15,257 nucleotides of DNA from Planctomycetota bacterium. GTDB taxonomy: Bacteria; Planctomycetota; Planctomycetia; Pirellulales; Pirellulaceae. Positions 1 through 6,906 of the stretch are shown here, piece after piece. How positions within the stretch are numbered: position 1 is the first letter of the stretch; the number at the start of each line of letters is the position of its first letter. Made by a program: the position numbers and the translations under genes. Under the pieces are notes generated by a model. The model saw nothing but the letters and a program-made list of their open reading frames with translations. It ran no database searches and was not told the origin of the DNA. The stretch is taken from NCBI GenBank assembly GCA_026692885.1, contig JAPLNJ010000489.1:1-15257 (forward strand), in the 5' to 3' direction.

Positions 1-2
1 AG

Positions 3-617
3 CACCTCCGGGCCGCTGATCCGGTGATGAAGGCCATCATCGACGGTGTGGGACCCTATACGTTGCGGTTCGAGCGGGACCGGTTTGCCATGCTCGTGCG
101 GTCGATCGTGTCCCAGCAGATTTCGACCAGTGCCGCCCGAGCGATCCGCAAGCGATTGCAGGAATTCGCCGGGCCAGCAGGCTTGACGGCGACAAACCTT
201 GCCGGGTTCACCATCGACGAACTACGGTCGGTCGGCTTGTCGCCGCAGAAGGCTGCCTACGTGGTCGACCTGGCCGACAAGGTGAATGATGGCACGGTGG
301 ACCTGCGGCGAATCGGCCGGCTGTCGGACGAGCAGGTCGTGGAGCAGCTAACCAAGGTCAAGGGAATCGGCCGGTGGACGGCCCAGATGTTCCTAATTTT
401 CTCGCTCGGCCGCCCCGATGTTTTCCCGCACGACGACCTGGGCGTGCGGACAGCGATCCGCGATCGCTACGGCCTGGCTGAGTTGCCCGACAAGGCGACC
501 AGCCACGCCATCGCGACATCTTGGCGACCGTACGCCTCGGTGGCAAGCTGGTACTGCTGGCGGTCGCTGGACTTGGCCCGAAACACGGAGACGGTGGCCA
601 AGGGGTATCCGTCGTAG
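3..617 (+). CDS. alkA: DNA-3-methyladenine glycosylase II-like protein (HhH-GPD), 5' end outside window
   Basis: Base-excision repair glycosylase that removes alkylated bases such as 3-methyladenine; cytoplasmic. The C-terminal region shows a helix-hairpin-helix (LTKVKGIGRWTAQMFLIFSLG) followed by the Gly/Pro-rich loop and the expected catalytic Asp region (FPHDDLGV), the HhH-GPD signature. The phrase FAMLVRSIVSQQIST is typical of the N-terminal helical part of this domain. A GTG at 24 and an ATG at 27 are possible starts, but the frame is open to the window edge and the residues before them (HLRAADPVMKAII) read like family sequence, so the true start probably lies upstream. The visible part is about 204 residues, close to a short AlkA-type enzyme lacking the E. 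coli N-terminal domain. A degenerate copy of its last codons occurs at 1355-1386. The family call is secure; the exact substrate is not. Confidence 0.9.
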   Translation, partial: HLRAADPVMKAIIDGVGPYTLRFERDRFAMLVRSIVSQQISTSAARAIRKRLQEFAGPAGLTATNLAGFTIDELRSVGLSPQKAAYVVDLADKVNDGTVDLRRIGRLSDEQVVEQLTKVKGIGRWTAQMFLIFSLGRPDVFPHDDLGVRTAIRDRYGLAELPDKATSHAIATSWRPYASVASWYCWRSLDLARNTETVAKGYPS

Positions 618-645
618 AAGGACTGACGGCAACTGGAGATCGAAG

Positions 646-1335
646 ATGTTGAACCTACCCCACGAGACGGTCCAAGACGCGATCGCGAGCCTGCGGAAGA
701 TCTACTTCCCCCGCTTCCACGTCCTGCCCTACAACCGCTTCGACGTGGAGCACTCGCCGCACTGGTGGTTGTCGCCGACGCAGGAGAAGGCGGCGTTTCG
801 ACACGGCAAGGCGATGTTCACCCAAAACGAAGACTGGGTCGATCCTGGTCACGTCTTTGTCGGTTTCAACGTCGAGAAGGGCGTGCTCCAGGCGGGCGGC
901 GGGCGTGCCAATGAGTTCATGGACAAGAGTTGGTTCTGGCACCGCTTCGTCACGCTCGCCAATGAACCGCTGGTGACGGCCATTGAGCAAACCCGTGAGG
1001 CGATCGGCAGCAACTTGCAGATCTATGTGGACTGTGGAATCCTTGGGGGCGGCACACGTTTTGAGTGGGTGCTCTTCGATGTGGACTCAGACCGTTTGCG
1101 GCGTCTGATGCCGTACGAGCGGCGTGACGGTCTGCTCTCCCGCCTGGCCGCGAGCACGGACTTCGGCGGGTTTTCAGATGCGTTGAGGGCACTCGACGGG
1201 TCGCCTACCGCTTGGCACTGGATTGACGTGCTCATCGGCACAGCGTTCACCCTCGATGCAAGCGGCCCGGACAATACCGGCAAGTGTGCGGCGTTGCTGC
1301 ATCCGTTTCGACCCTGGATGCGTGTGGCTCGCTAA
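646..1335 (+). CDS. Hypothetical protein, 229 aa
   Basis: I do not recognise this family. The frame is open further upstream, but that part overlaps the glycosylase gene in another frame and reads as shadow sequence. The ATG at 646 with GGAG at 635-638, seven bases ahead, is the natural start. The product begins MLNLPHETVQDAI and has no signal peptide or membrane segment. It is rich in aromatic residues (Trp/His/Phe), with segments such as HSPHWWLSP and KSWFWHRF and a Gly-rich CGILGGGTRFEW strand, so it looks like a soluble globular protein. It follows the glycosylase gene by 28 bp and could be co-transcribed with it. Sequence matching the glycosylase tail lies just after its stop codon, so it may have arrived with a recombination or duplication event. 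Confidence 0.7.
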   Translation: MLNLPHETVQDAIASLRKIYFPRFHVLPYNRFDVEHSPHWWLSPTQEKAAFRHGKAMFTQNEDWVDPGHVFVGFNVEKGVLQAGGGRANEFMDKSWFWHRFVTLANEPLVTAIEQTREAIGSNLQIYVDCGILGGGTRFEWVLFDVDSDRLRRLMPYERRDGLLSRLAASTDFGGFSDALRALDGSPTAWHWIDVLIGTAFTLDASGPDNTGKCAALLHPFRPWMRVAR

Positions 1336-1354
1336 AGCGGTAGCATGCTGATGC

Positions 1355-1386
1355 CGCGAACACGGACACGGTAGCCAAGGGCTGCC
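1355..1386 (+). pseudogene. Degenerate copy of the glycosylase gene's 3' end
   Basis: Positions 1359-1381 match 582-604, inside the last codons of the glycosylase gene, at 21 of 23 bases. Read in the same frame, the earlier copy gives NTETVAKG and this one NTDTVAKG. Both mismatches within that stretch, and the next base after it, fall at third codon positions, as expected from divergence of a once-coding copy. An in-frame TAG lies at 1341-1343, so no gene survives here. It is probably the leftover 3' end of a second glycosylase gene or of a tandem duplication that now brackets the hypothetical gene at 646-1335. Confidence 0.5.
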
Positions 1387-1419
1387 TTTTCATTCACCAC
1401 CACGCAGGAGAAGACCTCG

Positions 1420-2301
1420 ATGCGACCTTCCCAAATCCACCACAGCAGTTCCCTGACACGACGCGATGCCTTGGCCGTCGCCCTGAGCGGTGCCGTCTGC
1501 GGGCTGGGTACGGCCCTTGTTCGTGGTGACGACAAGCTGCAATCGGCGAAGCTCAAGGGCCGGATCAAGCAGGCGATCACCTCCGGCGTGCTCCGCAAGA
1601 TGCCCTTCGAGCAGATGTGCCAGGTGTGCGTGCAGTTTGGAGTGCTGGGAATCGACTTCGCCTCCCAGAATGACTGGCCCACGCTGAAGAAGCACGGCTT
1701 GATCTGCACGATGGCCGGCTCCGGGGCCCAGGGGCTGAACCGCAAGTAGAATCACGAGCAGGCCGTGGCCGCCCTTCGTAAGACGATCGAGGCCGTGGCC
1801 GAGGCCGGCTTCCCGAACGTGATTGTCATGTCGGGCAACAGGGCGGGGCTGTCCGACGAGGAGGGAGCGGCCAACTGCGTCGAGGGCCTGAAGCAGATCG
1901 CCGCGTTCGCTGAAGAGAAGAAGGTCAATGTCTGCATGGAACTGCTCAACTCGAAGCGGAACCACAAGGACTACCAGTGCGATCGTACGGCCTGGGGTGC
2001 CGAGGTTTGCAAGAAGGTCGGCAGCCCGCGGGTCAAGCTGCTGTACGACATCTACCACATGCAGGTGCAGGAGGGGGATGTCATCGCCACGATCCGAGAG
2101 AACATCGAGTGGATCGCCCACTTCCACACGGCGGGTGTGCCGGGGCGGCACGAGATCGACGAGACGCAGGAGCTGTATTACCCGGCCGTCATGCAGGCGA
2201 TCATCGACCTGAAATTCGACGGCTACGTGGCCCACGAGTACAACCCCACACGAGACCCCCTTGAGTCGCTCAAGAAGTCGGTGGCGATCTGTGACGTGTG
2301 A
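1420..2301 (+). pseudogene. Tat-exported hydroxypyruvate isomerase-like TIM-barrel protein, interrupted by an in-frame TAG
   Basis: Member of the sugar phosphate isomerase/AP endonuclease family 2 TIM barrels, close to hydroxypyruvate isomerase (hydroxypyruvate to tartronate semialdehyde). The N terminus carries a twin-arginine motif (LTRRDALAVAL) and a hydrophobic stretch, so export is expected. Family landmarks are WPTLKKHGLICTM, SGNRAGLSDEEG, VCMELLNSK (metal-ligand Glu), KLLYDIYHMQ (metal-ligand Asp), AHFHTAGVPGR and AHEYNPTRDP (metal-ligand Glu). Codon 110 (1747-1749) is TAG, between GLNRK and NHEQAV. The frame continues without a shift to TGA at 2299-2301, for 294 codons in total, a normal family length. 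Homologues I recall read RKENH here, so a single GAG-to-TAG change is the likely cause (from memory, not checked). A GTG at 1765 could allow restart but would lose the first barrel strands. The two halves span 1420-1749 and 1750-2301. Confidence 0.85.
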
Positions 2302-2351
2302 TCATGCGAGACACGAGCCACTTCCCGCTTTCATTCATGGAGAACAATGGC

Positions 2352-3209
2352 ATGCGTTGGTTGTTGCAGCTTCCGAAGAAGGCACGCAGCGGAAGTCGTC
2401 CGCGTTGTATTCTGATGATGGACGGGCCACCCGCCGAGGTCGCCATTCGCCTATCTCAGTTGATTGGTCTTGCCGCCGTGGGCGTTTCCGCGGACGACAA
2501 ATGGATGCCTCGCGGGACGCCCACGAGAAGAGAAGACGGCGGGTGGGACCTAAGATGTGCGGACGAAGCGAAGCTTGGCTCCCCGAATGAGCTCCTCCCA
2601 CTTGATGTTCGAAAGGAACTCAAGGACTGGTGGTTGGCCGTCACGAACCGAGCGAACACGCCAAACTGGGACATTGCCAGCACGTGCACGATCAAGGGCA
2701 AGGCAGGGCTATTGCTCGTTGAGGCCAAGGCCCACCACGGGGAGTTGGAATACGAGGACGGCGGGAAACGTACTGTTGGCAATGAGCGGAACCACGAGCG
2801 AATTGGGACATGCATTGCCGACGCGAGCCGCGAGATATCGCGTGAGACTTGCCTGAAATGGAAACTCTCCCGCGACTCACGCTACCAAATGTCCAACCGC
2901 TTCGCTTGGGCCTGGAGACTAACGCAACTTGGTTATCCGGTCATTCTCGTCTACCTCGGATTCGTTAATGCCACGGAAATGGGCAATGGCCGTCGCTTGA
3001 TCAGCGACGCGTCGGATTGGGGAACCGCGATTCATAATCATAGCCGTCCGCTGTTCCCGGCCGACGTGTGGAACCGCGAATGGATCGTCAATCGAGTTCC
3101 GCTGATCCCACTTATCCGAACGATGGAGGTCCCGTTGGCTCCTGACCTCGGCAACGAGGGATTGGAACTGATAAGCACGGCTTCGAGAAACGTCCTCAGG
3201 GAGGCATAA
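2352..3209 (+). CDS. Hypothetical protein with PD-(D/E)XK nuclease-like motif
   Basis: The start at 2352 is chosen because GGAGA at 2339-2343 lies eight bases before this ATG. In-frame alternatives are ATG 2337, ATG 2304 and GTG 2298; the last two overlap or abut the previous gene's stop and have no clear ribosome site. The 285-residue product opens with a small hydrophobic/basic segment (MRWLLQLPKKAR). Its centre has the pattern NWDIASTC...GKAGLLLVEAKAHHGEL, with Asp107, Glu124 and Lys126 placed like the D...ExK core of restriction-endonuclease-fold proteins. The C-terminal half (FAWAWRLTQLGYPVILVYLGFV) fits later strands of such a fold. I infer a nuclease-like fold; activity and target are unknown. 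Other proteins with the same EAKAHHxEL motif are annotated simply as hypothetical, as far as I recall. It could act alone or in defence; the neighbours do not decide. Confidence 0.75.
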   Translation: MRWLLQLPKKARSGSRPRCILMMDGPPAEVAIRLSQLIGLAAVGVSADDKWMPRGTPTRREDGGWDLRCADEAKLGSPNELLPLDVRKELKDWWLAVTNRANTPNWDIASTCTIKGKAGLLLVEAKAHHGELEYEDGGKRTVGNERNHERIGTCIADASREISRETCLKWKLSRDSRYQMSNRFAWAWRLTQLGYPVILVYLGFVNATEMGNGRRLISDASDWGTAIHNHSRPLFPADVWNREWIVNRVPLIPLIRTMEVPLAPDLGNEGLELISTASRNVLREA

Positions 3210-3289
3210 GTTCAGCAGCATGGTAATCTTGCGGACATTCTGGTCGGCTGCAGGGAAGGTGAACGCGTCAAGCCAAGGTACCGTGCGGG

Positions 3290-3463
3290 AGCAACTGGAC
3301 CATTTTCCATTGCGATAGTGGGAACCGTCCCGACCGCGAGCGGCGTGCCCGGCAGGCGGATCGGATGGCTCGGATTCTGGGCGTCCTGCGGCTGATCCAG
3401 AGCCGGGGCCGATGGGACGCTACGGGGATCGCTGCCAAACCCCATCCGCACCCCCAATCGTGA
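3290..3463 (+). pseudogene. Remnant of a WYL-type HTH transcriptional regulator
   Basis: This frame translates to SGNRPDRERRARQADRMA, then RILGVLRLIQSRGRWDATGIAAK, before losing similarity and hitting TGA at 3461-3463. The second part matches the N-terminal winged-helix start of WYL/YafY-type regulators (RQADRLxRILxVLxLIQxRGRW, then an IAxEL helix). The recognition helix and the WYL domain are absent, and no start codon with a ribosome site precedes it. I read it as a decayed 5' fragment. The rest of the 3210-3611 stretch shows no convincing gene; 3540-3600 is noticeably more AT-rich than the coding regions. The assignment rests on a short motif remembered from the family, so it is moderate. 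Confidence 0.5.
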
Positions 3464-3611
3464 GCGGAAATCGCCAAAGGTCGCCGGCGTCTTTGGGTGT
3501 CTCGGCGAGTCGCAAGTCGTTTGGCTCATTGAACTTCAACGTCTCGCCTATCGAATCGTTTCCCAATTATCGAATTAGTCAGAGCATAAAAGCCTTCGTT
3601 CGGGTATAGGT

Positions 3612-3763
3612 GAAAGACAGACGCACTTTCTGGCTCCCGGAGAGACGCAGGCCCCGCTAAGGGGTGGCGTTTCGGTACAGCCCCGCCGACTAAATGCTCG
3701 GCACCACGTGGGTCACGACCGATGTTAAGCCTTGAAAACCCAATGCTCTCCGGGAGCCTTTTT
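3612..3763 (+). ncRNA. Candidate structured RNA (riboswitch-like leader) upstream of the deiminase gene
   Basis: A perfect 13-bp helix pairs 3632-3644 (GGCTCCCGGAGAG) with 3746-3758 across 101 nt. Inside it two further units fold. The first is a hairpin, 3645-3648 with 3667-3670 (ACGC/GCGT), stacked on 3652-3655 with 3661-3664 (CCCC/GGGG, loop GCTAA). The second is a three-way junction closed by 3672-3676 with 3718-3722 (TCGGT/ACCGA), containing hairpins 3685-3689/3698-3702 and 3707-3710/3714-3717. A small hairpin, 3612-3616 with 3626-3630 (GAAAG/CTTTC), precedes the main helix. The 3' strand of the main helix also holds a GGGAG ribosome-site-like element (3752-3756), can instead fold locally (3745-3749 with 3753-3757), and is followed by T5 at 3759-3763. 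That is the layout of an RNA switch or attenuator. The deiminase ATG lies at 3780. It matches no riboswitch class that I can recall. The pairing is read by eye; covariation has not been tested. Confidence 0.6.
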
Positions 3764-3779
3764 CCGAACATGGTGTTGA

Positions 3780-4625
3780 ATGGTCCCCGACTGGGAAACG
3801 AACTGCTGCTACTTGTCCCGACTGCTGCCGGGCCGCCACCCGGCATTGTGTCGGCAACTGACCGAAGTCTTGGACACGCACGGTGTCCCGGTGCGATTCC
3901 TGGACGGGACCCGTGACATCTGGGCTCGGGACTACTGCCCGATCCAGGTTGCCCCGAACCGCTTCGTCAAGTTTCGCTACTTCCCGGACTACCTGCGGGG
4001 CGATCAGGAGAACCTGGTGACCGACGACAACACGATCTGCCGGCAGCTCGACAGCTTGGGGCGTTGTCAACGATCCGACATCAACTTGGACGGCGGCAAC
4101 GTGGTCGCCACGCGAACCACCGCCATTGTCACGGACAAGGTGTACCGGGAGAACGCTGGCCGGCAGCGTAGGCAACTGCGGCGTGATTTCCGAGAGGCGT
4201 TGGAACTGACCGACTGTGTCCTGATTCCGAAGGAGCCGTACGACCCAATCGGTCATGCTGACGGTGTCGTCCGCTTCCTGGACGAAGGTCTCGTGGTGGT
4301 GAACAACTACTCGAAAGTCGATCCCGCGTACGGGATACGCCTCCGCAAGGCGTTGCAGCAGGCCGGTCTTACCGTCGTGGAGTTGCCACACTTTCAAGAA
4401 CGGCGTGAGTGTGACGGCATCCCCTCGGCGGTCGGTAACTATGTCAACTTCCTTCGGATTGGGCAGCTGATCATCGCTCCGGCCTACGGCGTCGCCGAGG
4501 ATGACGAGGCGTGCCGGACGCTGACGCAGCTTTGTCCCGACGCCCAGGTCGTTTCGCTTCCTTGCACCGAACTGGCACGCGAGGGCGGTGTCCTGAACTG
4601 CGTCACGTGGACCATCAAGGCGTGA
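3780..4625 (+). CDS. Agmatine/peptidylarginine deiminase family protein
   Basis: Guanidino-group-modifying enzyme of the PF04371 (PAD_porph/agmatine deiminase) family, which hydrolyses a guanidinium group to a ureido group plus ammonia through a catalytic Cys. No signal peptide is visible, so it is cytoplasmic. Core motifs are present: IWARDYCPIQ (residues 48-57), INLDGGNVV (Asp/Gly-Gly-Asn, around 101-109), GHADGVVRFL with His159 and Asp161, and the C-terminal REGGVLNCVTWTIK with the catalytic Cys274. At 281 aa it is shorter than classical agmatine deiminases (about 340-370 aa), so agmatine should not be assumed as substrate. TGA at 3777-3779 immediately precedes the ATG, which fixes the start. 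The nearest GGGAG is 23 bases upstream, inside the structured RNA, which suggests leader-controlled translation. The EIIA-like gene follows after 25 bp. Confidence 0.88.
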   Translation: MVPDWETNCCYLSRLLPGRHPALCRQLTEVLDTHGVPVRFLDGTRDIWARDYCPIQVAPNRFVKFRYFPDYLRGDQENLVTDDNTICRQLDSLGRCQRSDINLDGGNVVATRTTAIVTDKVYRENAGRQRRQLRRDFREALELTDCVLIPKEPYDPIGHADGVVRFLDEGLVVVNNYSKVDPAYGIRLRKALQQAGLTVVELPHFQERRECDGIPSAVGNYVNFLRIGQLIIAPAYGVAEDDEACRTLTQLCPDAQVVSLPCTELAREGGVLNCVTWTIKA

Positions 4626-4650
4626 CCTACTGTCACCCGGAAGAACAAAT

Positions 4651-5481
4651 ATGATCATCAATCGCAGAACATTCCTGGGAGCCACGGCTGGAATTGGGAT
4701 CGGCAGCCTGGCCGGCATTACGCCGGCCGTCCCCGCCGCAGGACTTGCCACGGGAAGACTGGCCGCGGGTCCGATGCCCGACGAGTACGAGCAGATCCTG
4801 GCGACAACGCCCGATCTGAAGTACTTGGGCTGTCCACGGTCCTGGTCGGTAGTGGAGCAAGGATTCCTGCCCATAGCTGCGGACCGAGTGCTGATCCTGA
4901 TCCCCGAACATCGGTCCTGGCATCGTGATGCTGGGGATGGCTGGGCCTACGAACACCGCAGCCTTCGGCAACGCCTGGGGGCGAAGTTGGCGGCGAAGGG
5001 GATGCCGCTCCCCGACGAGAAACTGGCCCTGTGCGTTCGCATCGCTTTCGAGCTGGGACGCTTCTACAACGTCCCGGAGCACAGCGAAGACTGGGCGTAT
5101 CGGATGGCGTGGCGGGAGTCGCTGGCTGCGACGGGGATCGCCAACGGCGTGGCGGTCCCGCATCAGTACCAAACGTATGGGCCTGTCGCCACGGCAAACG
5201 GTTACGTTGACTGGTGGCTGATCCTGTTTCCCCAGGCGATCAACAGCTGGGGCAGCTTGGATGACCAGCCCGTTCACCTGATGTTCACCCACGTGTACGC
5301 TCGCCCCGCCAGCGAAGATCCCGCGAATTATCTGGGACCGCTCGGATTGTTCTCGAAGGGCCTTCGATCACTGCTCCAGGAATCGCCGGAATTCGCGGTG
5401 GCGACGGCACGACTGGATCGCGTCTCGGCGGCTCGTCTTGTGAATCGGCACGTAGTTCTGGCGATGCAGGGGGCCGCATGA
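4651..5481 (+). CDS. Tat-signal protein with PTS EIIA type-2-like domain
   Basis: The N terminus (MIINRRTFLGATAGIGIGSLAG) is a twin-arginine signal with Arg5-Arg6, so the product should be exported folded. The mature part, from about residue 85, resembles a PTS_EIIA_2 (PF00359) domain. It has LRQRLGAKLAAKG, DWAYRMAWRESLAATG, then GIANGVAVPHQ with His171 at the place of the phosphorylated His in EIIA-Fru/EIIA-Ntr, and later QPVHLMFTHVYA and YLGPLGLFSKGLRSLLQ. EIIA domains normally work in the cytoplasm with HPr; an exported one could not receive phosphate that way. It may be a repurposed binding or sensory domain, or the RR motif may act as an anchor. The 276-residue protein has about 40 residues of linker after the signal. 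CGGAAG at 4638-4643 supports the ATG. It probably shares an operon with the deiminase. Confidence 0.7.
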   Translation: MIINRRTFLGATAGIGIGSLAGITPAVPAAGLATGRLAAGPMPDEYEQILATTPDLKYLGCPRSWSVVEQGFLPIAADRVLILIPEHRSWHRDAGDGWAYEHRSLRQRLGAKLAAKGMPLPDEKLALCVRIAFELGRFYNVPEHSEDWAYRMAWRESLAATGIANGVAVPHQYQTYGPVATANGYVDWWLILFPQAINSWGSLDDQPVHLMFTHVYARPASEDPANYLGPLGLFSKGLRSLLQESPEFAVATARLDRVSAARLVNRHVVLAMQGAA

Positions 5482-5641
5482 ACCAACGCGGCATCTTGTA
5501 TCCAGACCCACACTGGAGAGAATCGATGTGTTCCCGAACCGCCAGCGATACGGCGGTCAGCTCCGCTAATTGAGGGAACTGGGGAGCACCTACGTCGCTT
5601 TGTCGTCGATATTGCCCACAGCCCGGAAAGCATCTTTCAAC

Positions 5642-6661
5642 ATGATCCAACCATCGCTACCCTACGGCACGCTCGATCTCGACCGCAGCGTTGTCGAGCA
5701 GAAGGGGCCGCCAAAACGCCTGCGTTGTTTTGTGCGTGGCTGCACCCAGTACATTGAACCGGTAAGCCAGGACAAAGCAATCGCGTGTCCGGAACACGGT
5801 ATTCGCTGCCACGGTTCCGGGACCTACTCCTACGCCGATCCGAGCCGCAACGCCGTTGCGGCAGTAGAGCTGTTTGGGCGGCGGCTTATCGGACACCCTG
5901 ACAAACAGGACACGGCGAAATTGGGGTACGAGAATTCCGAGGATACCCTGTCGTGGAACGTCTTCCGCTCGTTCCAAGAGGCCGGTGCTCTCGGCACGCT
6001 GGCAACGGAGGTCTTCGGACTGCCCGCATCCGCTGAGCCACAGCTTTACCTCTGGGGGCTCAGGCTGACCGACGACTCGCTGAAGTTGTGGCCCCTGCTG
6101 ACCGCCGCCAGACGGCGATTTGAGACCAATCTGCCGGTCGATCGCCCACCGACCGAACCAGACATCGCCCTGTACGTGCCGGGCCAGTACCTGGCTCTGA
6201 TCGAGGCGAAGTTCACTTCGGCCAATACCGCCTGCGAGGCAGGTCGTCCTCGCAAGAATTCGAAGTCGCTAACCTTTGAGGAACTGCTCAGCATCTATTG
6301 TGACCCGTCGCTGCGAATGCTCGACCTGGCAAAGGCCAAGGCCGGCAAACGGCTGTACTACCAGCTCTGGCGAAACATGATCTTCGCCGAGTGGATGTCG
6401 CAGAACGACAGCCCCACCACCCAGGCGTACCACTTCAATCTCGTTCGGGAGGAGGCGGAGGAGGAGAGTGCCGCAGAGTTTCACGAGTTATTGCACGACG
6501 GCTTTCGAGATCGATTCCGGCGACTCACCTGGGAGTCGATCTACCAACTGGCCAGGCGGAGCGGCTCCCAGCTGGACCGGCTTTGCACATACATGGAAAC
6601 GAAGACAACAAGGCTGAAGAAGGCATTTCGGATTCCAGGGCCAAGCGGAGCGACCTCGTGA
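5642..6661 (+). CDS. Zinc-ribbon-like, PD-(D/E)XK nuclease-fold protein
   Basis: Not a named family to me. The 339-residue product starts at ATG 5642 with GGAAAG at 5625-5630; a TTG at 5570 is an unlikely longer start. Residues 29-56 form a Cys/His cluster (CFVRGC, then ACPEHGIRC: Cys29, Cys34, Cys49, His52, Cys56) suggestive of a zinc ribbon. The segment GYENSEDTLSWNVFRSF (around 95-111) looks like the helix with an acidic residue that opens many restriction-like folds. The core is TEPDIALYVPGQYLALIEAKF, with Asp174, Glu188 and Lys190 forming the D...ExK pattern. The C-terminal part is helical and rich in Arg, Glu and aromatics. It heads a tight operon: its TGA overlaps the next GTG as GTGA. 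I infer a DNA-acting or nuclease-like protein, possibly defence or repair; activity is unproven. Confidence 0.75.
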   Translation: MIQPSLPYGTLDLDRSVVEQKGPPKRLRCFVRGCTQYIEPVSQDKAIACPEHGIRCHGSGTYSYADPSRNAVAAVELFGRRLIGHPDKQDTAKLGYENSEDTLSWNVFRSFQEAGALGTLATEVFGLPASAEPQLYLWGLRLTDDSLKLWPLLTAARRRFETNLPVDRPPTEPDIALYVPGQYLALIEAKFTSANTACEAGRPRKNSKSLTFEELLSIYCDPSLRMLDLAKAKAGKRLYYQLWRNMIFAEWMSQNDSPTTQAYHFNLVREEAEEESAAEFHELLHDGFRDRFRRLTWESIYQLARRSGSQLDRLCTYMETKTTRLKKAFRIPGPSGATS

Positions 6662-6906
6662 ACGCGATCAAGGGCCAGCGGCTGCATGTGATGCTGGGTG
6701 CTTCCCAGGTCCGGCGACGGCTCAAGGGGCTGGGGTACGGCGTCCGCAAGGTCGAAAGTGCCGACCGCGGCGAGGCCGTCATCATCCACACGGCCACGGG
6801 TCAGCACCTGCGGGAACTCCAGGCGATCTTCCAGGACGTACTGGAACCGGGCAAGTCGGAAGACTCGACGCCGACACCGGATGAAGATGAGGACAAGACC
6901 GCATGA
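6658..6906 (+). CDS. Small hypothetical protein, 82 aa, acidic tail
   Basis: Starts at a GTG that overlaps the preceding stop (GTGA at 6658-6661), with GGAG at 6647-6650 seven bases upstream. The frame is open further upstream, but that part is a shadow of the previous gene. The first 60 or so residues are basic and compact (QRLHVMLGASQVRRRLKGLGYGVRKVES, then a beta-like EAVIIHTATGQHLRELQAIF). The last 20 residues are strongly acidic (EDSTPTPDEDEDKTA). The charge split would suit a small nucleic-acid-binding or partner protein, but I recognise no family. It overlaps the next gene by ATGA, so all three genes are likely translationally coupled. Confidence 0.7.
   Translation: MNAIKGQRLHVMLGASQVRRRLKGLGYGVRKVESADRGEAVIIHTATGQHLRELQAIFQDVLEPGKSEDSTPTPDEDEDKTA

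Noticed and set aside
1390..2235. A 281-codon - strand frame opposite the hydroxypyruvate-isomerase-like gene, free of the internal stop
   Set aside because: The + strand sequence carries all family motifs; the antisense translation is Leu/Arg/His-rich and unlike any protein I know.
3724..3730. Integron attC core-like GTTAAGC
   Set aside because: There is no matching RYYYAAC partner, no array of cassettes and no integrase; the 7-mer alone is not informative.
3632..3758. Glycine riboswitch, suggested by GGAGAGAC at the 5' side and CTCTC at the 3' side
   Set aside because: The conserved GCCGAAGG and CTCTCAGGCAAAAG boxes are missing and the internal folding differs.
3690..4874. A 394-codon open frame on the - strand opposite the deiminase gene
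   Set aside because: It covers the structured RNA, the deiminase and the start of the EIIA-like gene in antisense; composition is that of a high-GC shadow.
5526..5573. Short ORF MCSRTASDTAVSSAN with GGAGAG upstream
   Set aside because: It has 15 codons and no recognisable feature; it could be a leader peptide of the 5642 operon, but nothing supports that.
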